Positions 22,566 through 31,223 of a stretch of 31,223 nt of DNA are shown here, in pieces. The DNA lies in NCBI GenBank assembly GCA_001662425.1, contig BDDC01000520.1, positions 1-31,223 on the forward strand. The letters run 5' to 3'. The position numbers and the translations under genes were made by a program. The stretch is from Chlamydomonas sphaeroides (lineage: Eukaryota > Chlorophyta > Chlorophyceae > Chlamydomonadales > Chlamydomonadaceae). Every line of letters starts with the position of its first letter. Position 1 is the stretch's first letter. Below the pieces are notes generated by a model. The model was not told where the DNA came from and did no database searches. It saw only the letters and a list, made by a program, of their open reading frames with translations.

Positions 22566-23873
22566 AGCAGCCGTTATAGACAAAGTGGCGGGTGCACGCT
22601 AGTGGCAATGGCTTACGCGAGCATCGGTAGCGCAAGTCAAATAGATGCGGCAAAAAGGTCAGGATACACACGGAGGCAGGTGAAGTGAAACCAGAGTGTG
22701 TTTCGAGATGCAGCAGTAGGTGTGCCCGTCGGTAACGCACGCAGGGTGTTTCATTCGCCAGGTACCCTGGTCCGTACCCGACGAATGCCCCACGCAAGGA
22801 GGGCCCCGCTGTCAAGCCCCGAGAAGTAACCACACGGCAGACCCAGTCGGGCCCCAGCGACCCAGTGTCGGCCCCATTACAAGCCCCGTGCCCAAGCCCT
22901 GTCGCAGCCCCCATGCTGCTGTCGGCAGTCCCGAACGTCGTAAGATTGGCTGTGTTCCACAGTTACAGTGTTAGGTATGATAGGCTAGAACGAAGTCAAA
23001 GAAGGAATATCTGTAACCTGCGAAAACGTGAATTTATCGATACCTCCTAGGTAGAACAGAGCCCCACACGCGGCACAGCACGCCCCGGGTAGAGTGGTGC
23101 GTTGGCCGTGCGCGGAGGGGATGCGGTGAGATGCGCCAGTGCGGAAGCGCGGCCCAGCCTGACCCGGGTGGAAAGGCGCGTCGGCCATTTGTGTGGCCGT
23201 CCCTTGTGTGGACGTCCGGGCTCCCGGGGGCTCACCAATACAAGCTGTGAGTCTTGACTTGTTGGTGTGGCCCGCCCACCGTACTGTTCACATCAACAGC
23301 GCATGTTGTGTCCGACCGCGCCTAGTAAGCCACCGCCTCCACACCTCCACAGGCCAGGGCCACCGGAGGCGCTCCGCAGGGCGCTGCTCCCCCTGGTACC
23401 GATGCCAGCCCAAACAATTGGTCGCTGGGCAGGTACGGGCAGCGTGCTGGTACCGCCAGGAGCGGTAGATCAGGAGCCGCCCTCATTAAGACAAGAGATG
23501 GCTTGCTGCAGGAGGCTCCTGGCTTGCTGGTGGTTTCAATTTGGGGCTGGGCCTGTCCGTTAATTGCTTGGGTAATAAGACATTGAAATTGCTACCCATC
23601 CCAGGACCCACCCCACCACGCACGCATCATCGGAAAGAACAGCAGCCTTGAGCAGTGAACACGCCTGCTAAAATGTCATTGCGTCGGAACGTCGCTGAGA
23701 CCATCTCTGGCCCGGCGCAGCCACCAGGGTCGCCGCACACGGTCTATGTACATAGCCGCTCACGACCCTCGGCCCTCCCGCTTGCCCCTCTCCCCGCGCT
23801 ACCCTACACCGCCCCCCACCCGCCTCTCTTTTCCCTTTGGCCCCCGCGCCCCAGCCGCCTCCGCCGTCCACGC
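22566..23873. other. Intergenic region between lipase 3' end and PLAA promoter
   Basis: About 1.3 kb between two minus-strand genes. The left part should be the PLAA promoter and 5' untranslated region; the right part the 3' untranslated region of the lipase. Two minus-strand TGTAA signals are listed separately. The last 170 bp (about 23700-23870) is pyrimidine-rich. I see no supported exon. Confidence 0.5.
22963..22967 (-). terminator. Candidate TGTAA polyadenylation signal for the lipase gene
   Basis: TTACA on the plus strand reads TGTAA on the minus strand, about 910 bp past the lipase stop codon. A second copy lies at 22881-22877. Either could end the lipase transcript; the sequence does not decide between them. 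Confidence 0.3.
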
Positions 23874-26800
23874 CTAGGCCGCGGGCGCCTCCACCTGCAG
23901 CTCGCCGGTGACCACCACGTGCAGGTATCCGGCCACGCCGTGGTCCTTCAGCATGCTGCCCTTCAGCAAAAGCTTGGAGGCACCCGCCGCCATGCTGCCC
24001 TTCGAAACCGTGTAGGTGCTGCCGCTGCTGGGCTTGGCTAGGAATATCAGGCGCCCCGGCGAGTAGAGGCGCTCGGGACGCGCAGCAGCGGCATCCTCGG
24101 CAGCGTCCTCGGCCTGAGGCGGGTCAAGGGGTGGGTGCGACACAAAAAGCAACAGGTCAGTACAGCCCTGCAAGGCCAGGCCATCTTGTGAGCAAAGCGG
24201 CCGTGTGGCCCCAGGGAGAGATCCCTGGTGGGGGGAGCGCTGGTGTGGCCATTCTGTCGCAGCCACGCTCTTCCTATCTATGATAAACGTCTCAGGGTAA
24301 ATGTATGCACTCGATTGGCAAGTCCGGTTAGGGGCCGACTCTTGACTGCTCATGGTCCAGCGGAATGCTACGTTGGAAGCGTGGAATGCATGTATGTCTT
24401 ATTCAACCCCAGCGCTAGCCGATTAGCTTGCATTCCAATGCTGCCGCATCCTATTAGTTACAAGTTTGTGAGCAGACGTTGGGCAGCAATTGCATGCGAC
24501 GACAACCCGCAGCAGCTCAGTCGCCGCCCAGCCGTCGTGGCCATCCGTGTGGGGTTGCTACCACTCCGTCCCGCCTGGCGCGCCTCCCACCCGACCTAAC
24601 TACCCCTGCCATGGGCGTACCTTGTCCATCTTCTGGTCAATCATGTCCTTCAGCAGCCCCGCCACATCCGAGGACGCCTGCTTCACCATCTTGAGCACCT
24701 GCACGGCAGCACGGGATGGGCTGGGATGTTATGCACCGATACAGGCTGGGGGTGTCACGCAGCAGAAACACAGCGCTTCAGGTGCTGCCAGCACGGCCTG
24801 CGGCTAGCCAGCCAGCCGAGGGGAGCGGCGAGCGTCGTGCGAGGAAGGCGGGGCCGAGCTCAGCGGGGGCGCCCGGGTGGCTCCGAGCCGTGCCCACCTG
24901 CATGGTGTCGTAGCCCTCGGGCTTCTCGCCCTTCATGAGCAGCCGCACGTCCGCAACGCACGCCGCGTACGTGTCCGCCAGCGCGTCAATGAAGGTGATC
25001 ATCTGGGGGAGGGCCGTAAGGGGGAAAGCGGGGAACCGGCCACGGGCAAGTTAAGCCGCTTGCCCAGCCGGCAGAAAGAGCTTGCCCAGCCAGCAACCAC
25101 ACCGCATGTCCCCAAGCAATAGCTGGCGGCTGCCGCCGCGCAGCACAGGGCACCGGGGCCCCCTCCATGACCCACCTCCGAGATGGTGTCAACGCACAGC
25201 CGCGGCACCAGGTCCGCGTCGTGCACCACCGTGGTCACGTAGGGGTGCACCTCCTCCGTCAGCTCCTTGCTCAGCACCGCCGCGGAGCCGAAGCCCGTCG
25301 ACGTGATCTTGTAGCTGCCCTTGCTCTTCTTGCCCGGCATGGGCACGTCGCCGTACACGGCCCTGGCGAAGTCCTCGTCCCGGTGCATGAGCAGCGCCAG
25401 GCAGCCCGCGGTGCCGCCGCCCAGCGAGTGGCCCACTGTGCGCACGCCAAAGGCCGGGTTCTGCGAGCGGAGGAGAGTGGGTAAGGGGCGCAGGAGGCGT
25501 CAGACCCAGGCAGCGCCACAACCTGGCTGGCTGGCGGCCAGGGGTTGGAGGCAGCCCGTACTGCGGGGGCGAAGCGCCCGCCGACCGTCCCTCCTGCGGC
25601 TCCGGCGCAGCCCAACGCGGTGTACCTGCGCCTTGAGCTCCAGGACCTTGTCGCGGACCTGAGGGCGGGGGTGGCAGGGGGCAGCAGCGGGCCCAGGGAC
25701 GCGGAAGGGGTGAGGCAGCGTCGAGGGAAGGGCAGGCCGAGGAGGGACGCCAACGACAGGTGCGCCGCCGCCCTCCCGCCCGCTGATGAGCTGCCGCGAG
25801 CTCCTCACCTCGTCGAACACCGAGCTGGCCGACATGGCCACCGCCTCATGGGCGTACCCGTCCAGCCACTCCCTAGCATTGCCCGCGGCGTCGGTCACCA
25901 TGTCCTGCAGGGCCGCCAGGGCGGGGGGCGAGGAGTCACGCCAGGCCCCTCTCGAGATCTTCCTGACACTGGGGGACTGCGGCCGCCTCCTGTGCAGCCT
26001 CCAGTGCTGCCCCCGCTGCGTTCCCTACCCCCACCTTGAGGTTGCTGGTGCCCCGCACCACCACCAGGATGAGCTGCCGCTCGCGGTCCAGCGCCACCGC
26101 CACCGCGGGCTTGCCGATGCCCGACGTGTGGCGGAAGTGGGCAATGTCCTCCTCGGCCACCTTGAGCGGCTGCGGAGGGGGTGGACAAGGGCAGGCGGAT
26201 GCTGGGGTACGGCAGCAGAAACGCGGCAGCGCCCTGCCGCCCCCTCCCGGCCCCCTCCGCTCCCTCAAGCCCTCTCCCGCCGCCTCCCCGCTGCTCACGT
26301 TGGGCTCCTTGGCCAGCGCCGCCACCAGGTCAGCCTTGGGCGCCGACGAGCCCTCGTCCACGTACACCGCCTCGGCCCACTTGGCGTCAATGTGGTACCC
26401 TGCAGGCATGCGGGGGAGGGGGGCAGGGAGGGGGCAAGTGAGGCGGGCGCGCCATGGGGTGGGGGGGAGAAGGGGCCAGCGGATCCAACCCCCCGCCGTC
26501 GTGTCCGCCCTGGTCCGCCTCTGGCCATCGTCCCCCACCTCACCCATGCTGCTTTCGTGCAGGGCCTTGAGCTCAATGGCCTTCTCGGGGGCGGCGTGCT
26601 GCGAGGGGAGAGGCGGCAGGAGCAGAGACGACGGTAAGGCGGCGACGCGGCATCGGTGCCAACGGGTAAGGATAGCGCTCCACTCGGCGGGGTAGGCAGC
26701 GCGAGATACCTCTCCCCAGCCTCCTCGAGGCGCTCTGCTGCCGCCGCTTCGTGAGGGCTCGTTCATGGGCGCCTCACCTTGACTGTGAGGTGGTACAGGA

Positions 26801-27656
26801 AGCAGATGAGGCTGCGGCATCAGGTGCGTGTACAACAGGGCGCACGAGGCGTCAGTACAGGACGGGGAGCAAGCCCAAAGCCGGTACTGTCGGTCGGCCC
26901 TGCCTCGATCCGCAAAGTCCAGCGCCCTTGACTGCGGCCGCGCCCCTGTGCAGCAGCCGCTTCTCACCATCCCGTCAGGAACTCCGGCAGCTCGTGTTTC
27001 GGCTTGGTCGTGGAGGACACCGTCTCGATGAGGCTCAGGATCAGCTTGAGCAGCTTCTGCGGTTGGGAACAAGCGTTCGGCGCACACAGTGGGTCAGGGC
27101 CATTCGCAGGGCAACAGCCGAGTCAGCCCGGGGGAACGCGAGGGGCCCCTGTGCGCACCTCCACTTGGTTGGTAGGGTTGTCGGTCTTCTGGAGCTCCTC
27201 GGACAGGTTGAGTGCGTACTCGGGCTCCTGGAGCAGCTTGATAATAAACTGCAGGGCAAGGGGGCGAACAAGTCCACACAGGGGCCCGTGAATGGGTGGG
27301 GCACGCAGGCCAAGGTACGCCGCGGTTACAGGCGGCAAGCGCGCGGCATGACCACGGCAGATCCCTGTCTATGCCCAAGCGACACCAGGCGGCGCACCTC
27401 CTTCAGATCCGTTGTGAACGAATCCTTCTGCTTCTGGGGCGCGGATGCGCCCGCCTGCAATCACGGCCAACAAGGCTCAGCATGCGCAGCCAGCAACGGG
27501 CACGCCACTTTCCTGATACTCTGCTCGCAGACGGTACTAGCCGACGCGGCTGTCCTATGCCTTGGGGGACATTTGACGCGCTGCCTTGGCAAACCTTTTT
27601 CTTCCAGCGCTACAGCAAACAACGTAGCTTACCGATGAGCTTGCCCCACAGCCCAT
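23874..27656 (-). CDS. Class 3 (DAG lipase-like) lipase with acylation-type N terminus, 14 exons
   Basis: Predicted 473 aa alpha/beta-hydrolase of the lipase_3 family, close in layout to sn1-specific diacylglycerol lipases. Exons: 27656-27633, 27454-27398, 27248-27159, 27056-26968, 26811-26778, 26598-26544, 26399-26299, 26169-26035, 25904-25809, 25658-25626, 25460-25176, 25002-24898, 24698-24621, 24113-23874; total 1422 nt, all phases consistent. The N terminus MGCGASSS fits an N-myristoylation (Gly2) plus palmitoylation (Cys3) signal, so membrane attachment by lipid rather than by helices is likely; no signal peptide is seen. Residues about 20-110 are helical. The catalytic core has VVVRGTSNLKD (oxyanion strand), GHSLGG with nucleophile Ser250, HDADLVPRL with probable Asp321, and MLKDHGVAGYL with probable His452. 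The exact lipid substrate is not readable. The first exon encodes just eight residues; its ATG is supported by the acylation motif and in-phase splicing. Confidence 0.9.
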
Positions 27657-28605
27657 TGTATCTCCTGGACTACAAGTGTCGGGCGGACTGCCGAAGCGGT
27701 TGAACCGGCGTTCGCGGCAAGAGCTTAGTTGAGTTGTAGAAGTGAAGGCTGGTGCGTAGCTTGGCAGTGCGCGAGTATGATATATCCAGAAGCAGCATAG
27801 GTTCCCTCCTACCTCAGTTCTAAGTACCATCGGAGGGCAGCTGGTGAGCACGGCATGCAGGACAGGTGAAGCTGCATCGACACCTGCACTGCCTGGTCCT
27901 TCCTGCGCGCTAACGCACTTGGTGAGGGTACTGCTACTCCCATTGCGCTGCTTGGGCAGGTTATACGTCTACGAAGGCCACATTCGTGGGCTCCATGGGA
28001 AACTTCGGCAGGCTCAGGGGGAAGGGAGACACTCGAAGTTCTATCATCCTGATGGTGGGCTGTAGTGGTACAGCATAGGGGGCCCTCCCCTTGTAAAGCA
28101 GGAAAGCTATGTGCCCAGACATAGGAAGGAGTCGAGGCGTAGCACAGGGGCGTATGCTTGTGCAAGTGGGGAGGTTGGGAAGGTTGGACGTTCCGCGTGC
28201 CGTGCACCGCGCGGGTAGGTCGGGCTGGCCGTGTTTCGACGCCGAAGCGCATGAGGCATGACCAATGCACTCCAGGACTAACTGAAGCTCACACACGCCA
28301 AGATACACAGCGCGACTTTATTCAAACGTCAAGTCGGCTCGGCGGTCGTGGTCAGACTACCCAGGCCGCAGAGCGACTCAGACTTGAGAACTGTAACGAA
28401 GTTTTCCAGGGAATGTTGCATTCTTAGCCAGCTAGCGGGCCGCGCTTGACGGACACATAGTTTGACATGGCGAAGCACGAGCTCCAGAGCGAAACGAAGG
28501 GCATCTAATAACAAATTTTTTGCTCATGAGCCTGAGCGTGGAGACCGGCAGCCCGGTTGGCCTTGCCGTGGATGTGGCGCCGACCCCACTGCCCAGCTCA
28601 CAGGC
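27657..28605. other. Divergent intergenic region with a possible small ORF
   Basis: About 950 bp between the lipase start (minus) and the right-hand gene (plus), expected to hold both promoters. Base composition is closer to even than in the genes. The only coding-like item is the minus-strand small ORF at 28122-27961, listed separately. Confidence 0.45.
27961..28122 (-). CDS. Possible 53-residue ORF of unknown nature
   Basis: An ATG-to-TAA frame of 53 codons on the minus strand, upstream of and parallel to the lipase gene. It has ordinary amino-acid composition rather than the Arg/Ala/Pro-rich make-up of shadow frames: MSGHIAFLLYKGRAPYAV at the start and LPKFPMEPTNVAFVDV at the end. I do not recognise it. 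It could be a small gene, the last exon of a degenerate gene copy, an upstream ORF in the lipase leader, or chance in less GC-rich DNA. Confidence 0.25.
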   Translation of the reverse strand: MSGHIAFLLYKGRAPYAVPLQPTIRMIELRVSPFPLSLPKFPMEPTNVAFVDV

Positions 28606-31223
28606 ATGTCGTGCCCGCCCAAGCCCGCCCAAGCCCGCAAGCTCCTTGCAGATGCGGGAACAGTGATGGAGGTTTCCGGTGCTGTGTGGAATGCTGTTAT
28701 GGATGCTGGCCCCGTCAGCCCGTTCCGGCCAAGTAGGCCCAGGACGTGTCATCTGGCGCTGCCCAACCTCCCCCTGCGCCCTCCCCCATATGTGCTCGTG
28801 CAGCCCGCCGGGCTTAAGCAGCGCGGCATTGCGCAGCTCACGCTGCAGCCGGACGGCCGCGCCGCGGTGGGCGTCGACGTGGAGCCGGAGCAGATATGGG
28901 ACTTGAGGCGAGCGGCCGTGTGGGGTGTAAGAACAGACGAAGTCAAGCACCTGTACCTTGAGGGTGAAGCCCCTTTGGGTGCGCAGCGACGGTGCGCAGC
29001 TCTAGCGCTTGACAATGCTCCACCGCGCCTCACCCCATTGCAGCGCGGAGCACACCTCAAGACAGCTATGGGACACCACAGGTGGGCCACCGCCGGCTGC
29101 GGCTGGGTGGCTGGGCGGGGGGCACGATGGCCCGGGTCGACTGGTCGCACGACCTGCCTACACAAGCCAGCGCCACCGCTTAATTCTCAACCATGGTACC
29201 ACTAAGCGGACGTCCGCCGCCTGCCGCCGCTGGCTCGCGCCTGGCCGGGCGTCGCGCTGCGCTGTATGTGCCTCCCTGTGTCTGCATGTTCCCTTGCCCT
29301 TGTGCTGCCCATGTCCCTGGGCTGTTTTGGTTCTAGGATTGATATGGCATGGCTCACGCTGTGTTCCTCGCCCCCCCAATGCCCCCCGCTCACAGGTCAC
29401 TGCATCGCCCCAGGCCAGCCAACCCCCGAGCCCTTCCGCGGCCACAGCGTGTACACCTTCACCGGTGAGGCCGGCGAGCAGCCCTCGTGCGGCTGGGCCC
29501 CGCCGCGCCAGGCGTAGCCGCGCAGCCCCGGCCAGCGTTTACCCCACGCCCGCCGGGGCCCCACCCCTCCGCTCCCCTCCCCTCCCCCACCCTGCCAGCC
29601 GTCAATGAGCACTACACCTTCGGCAGGCCCGACTACATCCGGGCCTCCTTCTTCCAGCCGGTGCAGGTGTGAGGGCGAGCACCTGCACCTCCCCTGGCAC
29701 CTGCCCCGCAGCCCGCACCCGGGACCCTGGCAGCCCCCGAGGCAACCCTGCCGTTACCGCCTAGCTGAGCGCCGCGCACGCTGCCCCACCCTGCCGCCCC
29801 TCCCCTCCCCTTCCTCCCCCTTTCCCCCTCCCCGCTCCCGCAGGTGTACGTGCTGCTGGTGTCCACCACCAAGATACCGCAGTGGCTGCGCAACGACTTC
29901 CACCGCGACGCCCGGTCCTCCCTGGCGGTGGCCTGGCAGTTCGGGCTGCACTCGCGGGTGCTGGGCGTGCTCAGCCAGAAGCTGGGCGCCATGCGGGGCG
30001 CGGCGCTGACGGTGTGGTGCCGCAACGAGCACTGCGTGCCGGGGGTGGCCTACTCCTTTGGCGGCACCGAGGGTAACTCGCCGCTGGAGGACTACACCTA
30101 CCTGCTGGCGTGGCGGCTGCTGGGGCCGCAGGAGGCGGTGCACGCAGGTGGGCGTGTGGGGGAGGGGGGGGACCGGGAGAGGGGGGGGCTGCGGCGGAGG
30201 GCCGGGAGAGGCCGGGCAGCCGACAAGCCCAGCTGCCTGAGGCCTCCTGCTGACGTGTCCGCGCCTCTGGGGCTGACCCACCGCTCACTCCGCCTGCTGC
30301 CGCGCTCGCGCGTTGGGCCGCAGGCGAGCGCACCCCCGCTGCGCCCCGCGACGCCGAGGGCAGCCAGCAGGACCGCCGGGTGCTGCTGGGGCGCATCGCG
30401 AGCGCGGTGGCGGAGGACGACCTGGAGCAGCTGCGGAGGGCGCTGGAGGCGTACGGGTGGGACAGGAGGGGGAAGAGCGGAGAGGGGGGAATGGAAAGCT
30501 GCCGCGCGCATGGGTTGGGCTCGTGGGGAGACAGGGGGAAACGTGGGGGGAGGAACGGGAGGGCTCAAGGGGTTGGTCAGGACGGGGCTCGTGGCAAGGT
30601 GCATCCAGGCACACTCGACATGGCCTGCCCCATTCTTTATGTTGCTGTGTGGCGCACGGCTTGCGCACCGACATGCTATCACTACCGCCCGCCGAAACCC
30701 CACGCCCCCGCCCCGCCAGGTCCCGGCCCTGGCCGCGGCCCTCCTTCCTGACCAGCGGCGGCCTGCTGCTGACCACGGTGGCGGCGCAGCGCAACGCACA
30801 GCCGCGGCTGCTGCTGGCGCTGGTGGCGGCGGGGGCGGAGCTGGACGCCACGGGGCTGCGGTGGGGCCGCGGCGGGGAGCGGAGGGGTCCTGCACCGCAG
30901 CAGCAGAAGCCCGACCTACTGTATGATGTATCCCAGTACCCATCCCTATCCCCCCCCCCTGCCTTGCATCCCACTGCCCCTTGCCCTCCCCCTGCTGCCC
31001 CTTCGTCCGGCCCCCTGCACCCCAGCTACGTGCTCAACAATGCCAGGGCGCTGCCCAGCGGTGGCTACAACGATGTGCGCCACTTTGTGCTGTCGTACCT
31101 GGCGCACCAGCGTAACCCCATCGCCAGCGCCATGGGCATCGCGCAGGTGGGGCGGTCCGTGTGTCGGAACGGTTGCCTTGGCGGGGGCGGGGGCGGGGGC
31201 GGGGGCGGGGGCGGGGGCGGGGG
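28606..31223 (+). CDS. Unrecognised gene, 3' part cut by the window end
   Basis: Spliced coding sequence with consistent phases across 29044-29081, 29396-29464, 29599-29666, 29844-30147, 30324-30456, 30720-30920 and 31026-31146 (about 311 codons), ending at a donor (GTGGGG) and continuing past the window. An upstream coding segment starts after the acceptor at 28803 (LKQRGIAQLTLQPDGRAAV, then VEPEQIWDLRR), but its donor is unresolved: the obvious GTAAGA at 28927 gives the wrong phase. The ATG at 28606 is in frame with that segment but unproven. Middle exons read HSVYTFTAVNEHYTFGRPDY, VYVLLVSTTKIPQWLRNDF and TVWCRNEHCVPGVAYSFGG. Later ones read RIASAVAEDDLEQLRRALEA and TTVAAQRNAQPRLLLALVAA followed by GAELDATG, which is weakly ankyrin-like. 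The last reads YVLNNARALPSGGYNDVRHF. No family is recognised with confidence and no signal peptide is visible. Confidence 0.6.
31182..31223. repeat. CGGGGG hexanucleotide repeat at the window end
   Basis: Seven perfect copies of CGGGGG reach the last base of the window, so the true length is unknown. It lies in an intron of the right-hand gene, about 35 bp after the donor at 31147. The sense strand is G-rich and could form G-quadruplexes in DNA and RNA. Confidence 0.95.

Overview
The window is nuclear DNA of a green alga, most likely a volvocine chlorophyte (Chlamydomonas/Volvox relatives). I infer this from very high G+C, dense short GT-AG introns, a strong G/C third-position bias, Ala/Pro/Gly-rich low-complexity protein segments, TGTAA-type polyadenylation signals and the gene families present. 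There is no operon structure. I saw no tRNA, rRNA, CRISPR array or complete transposon. All gene models were spliced by eye: five complete models close with consistent intron phases from an ATG to a stop, and a sixth runs off the right edge.

Layout: (1) 733-4598, minus: a 12-exon choline-transporter-like (CTL/PNS1, SLC44) membrane protein, about 598 aa. (2) 5964-10974, plus: an 8-exon, about 1238 aa protein with an N-terminal coiled coil and a huge Ala/Pro-rich disordered tail; family unknown. (3) 12783-15390, plus: a 3-exon classical tyrosine phosphatase (about 422 aa) with all catalytic motifs. (4) 16683-22565, minus: a 19-exon orthologue of PLAA/Ufd3/Doa1 (WD40-PFU-PUL, about 882 aa), convergent with the phosphatase. 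(5) 23874-27656, minus: a 14-exon class 3 (DAG-lipase-like) lipase, about 473 aa, with an N-myristoylation/palmitoylation-type N terminus. (6) about 28606 to beyond 31223, plus: a gene of no recognised family, truncated by the window end.

The genes are functionally unrelated housekeeping and signalling genes: lipid transport, lipid hydrolysis, ubiquitin/Cdc48 pathway and phosphotyrosine signalling. Intergenic and intronic DNA holds several tandem repeats (5-, 7-, 12- and 25-bp units and a CGGGGG hexamer), a pair of 56-bp direct repeats with internal inverted repeats, a pair of diverged repeats near 5.6 kb, and two coding-like fragments that no model explains. The best candidate for something undescribed is the gene at the right edge. 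The antisense coding-like stretch inside the phosphatase intron and the repeat cluster at 12.1-12.4 kb come next.
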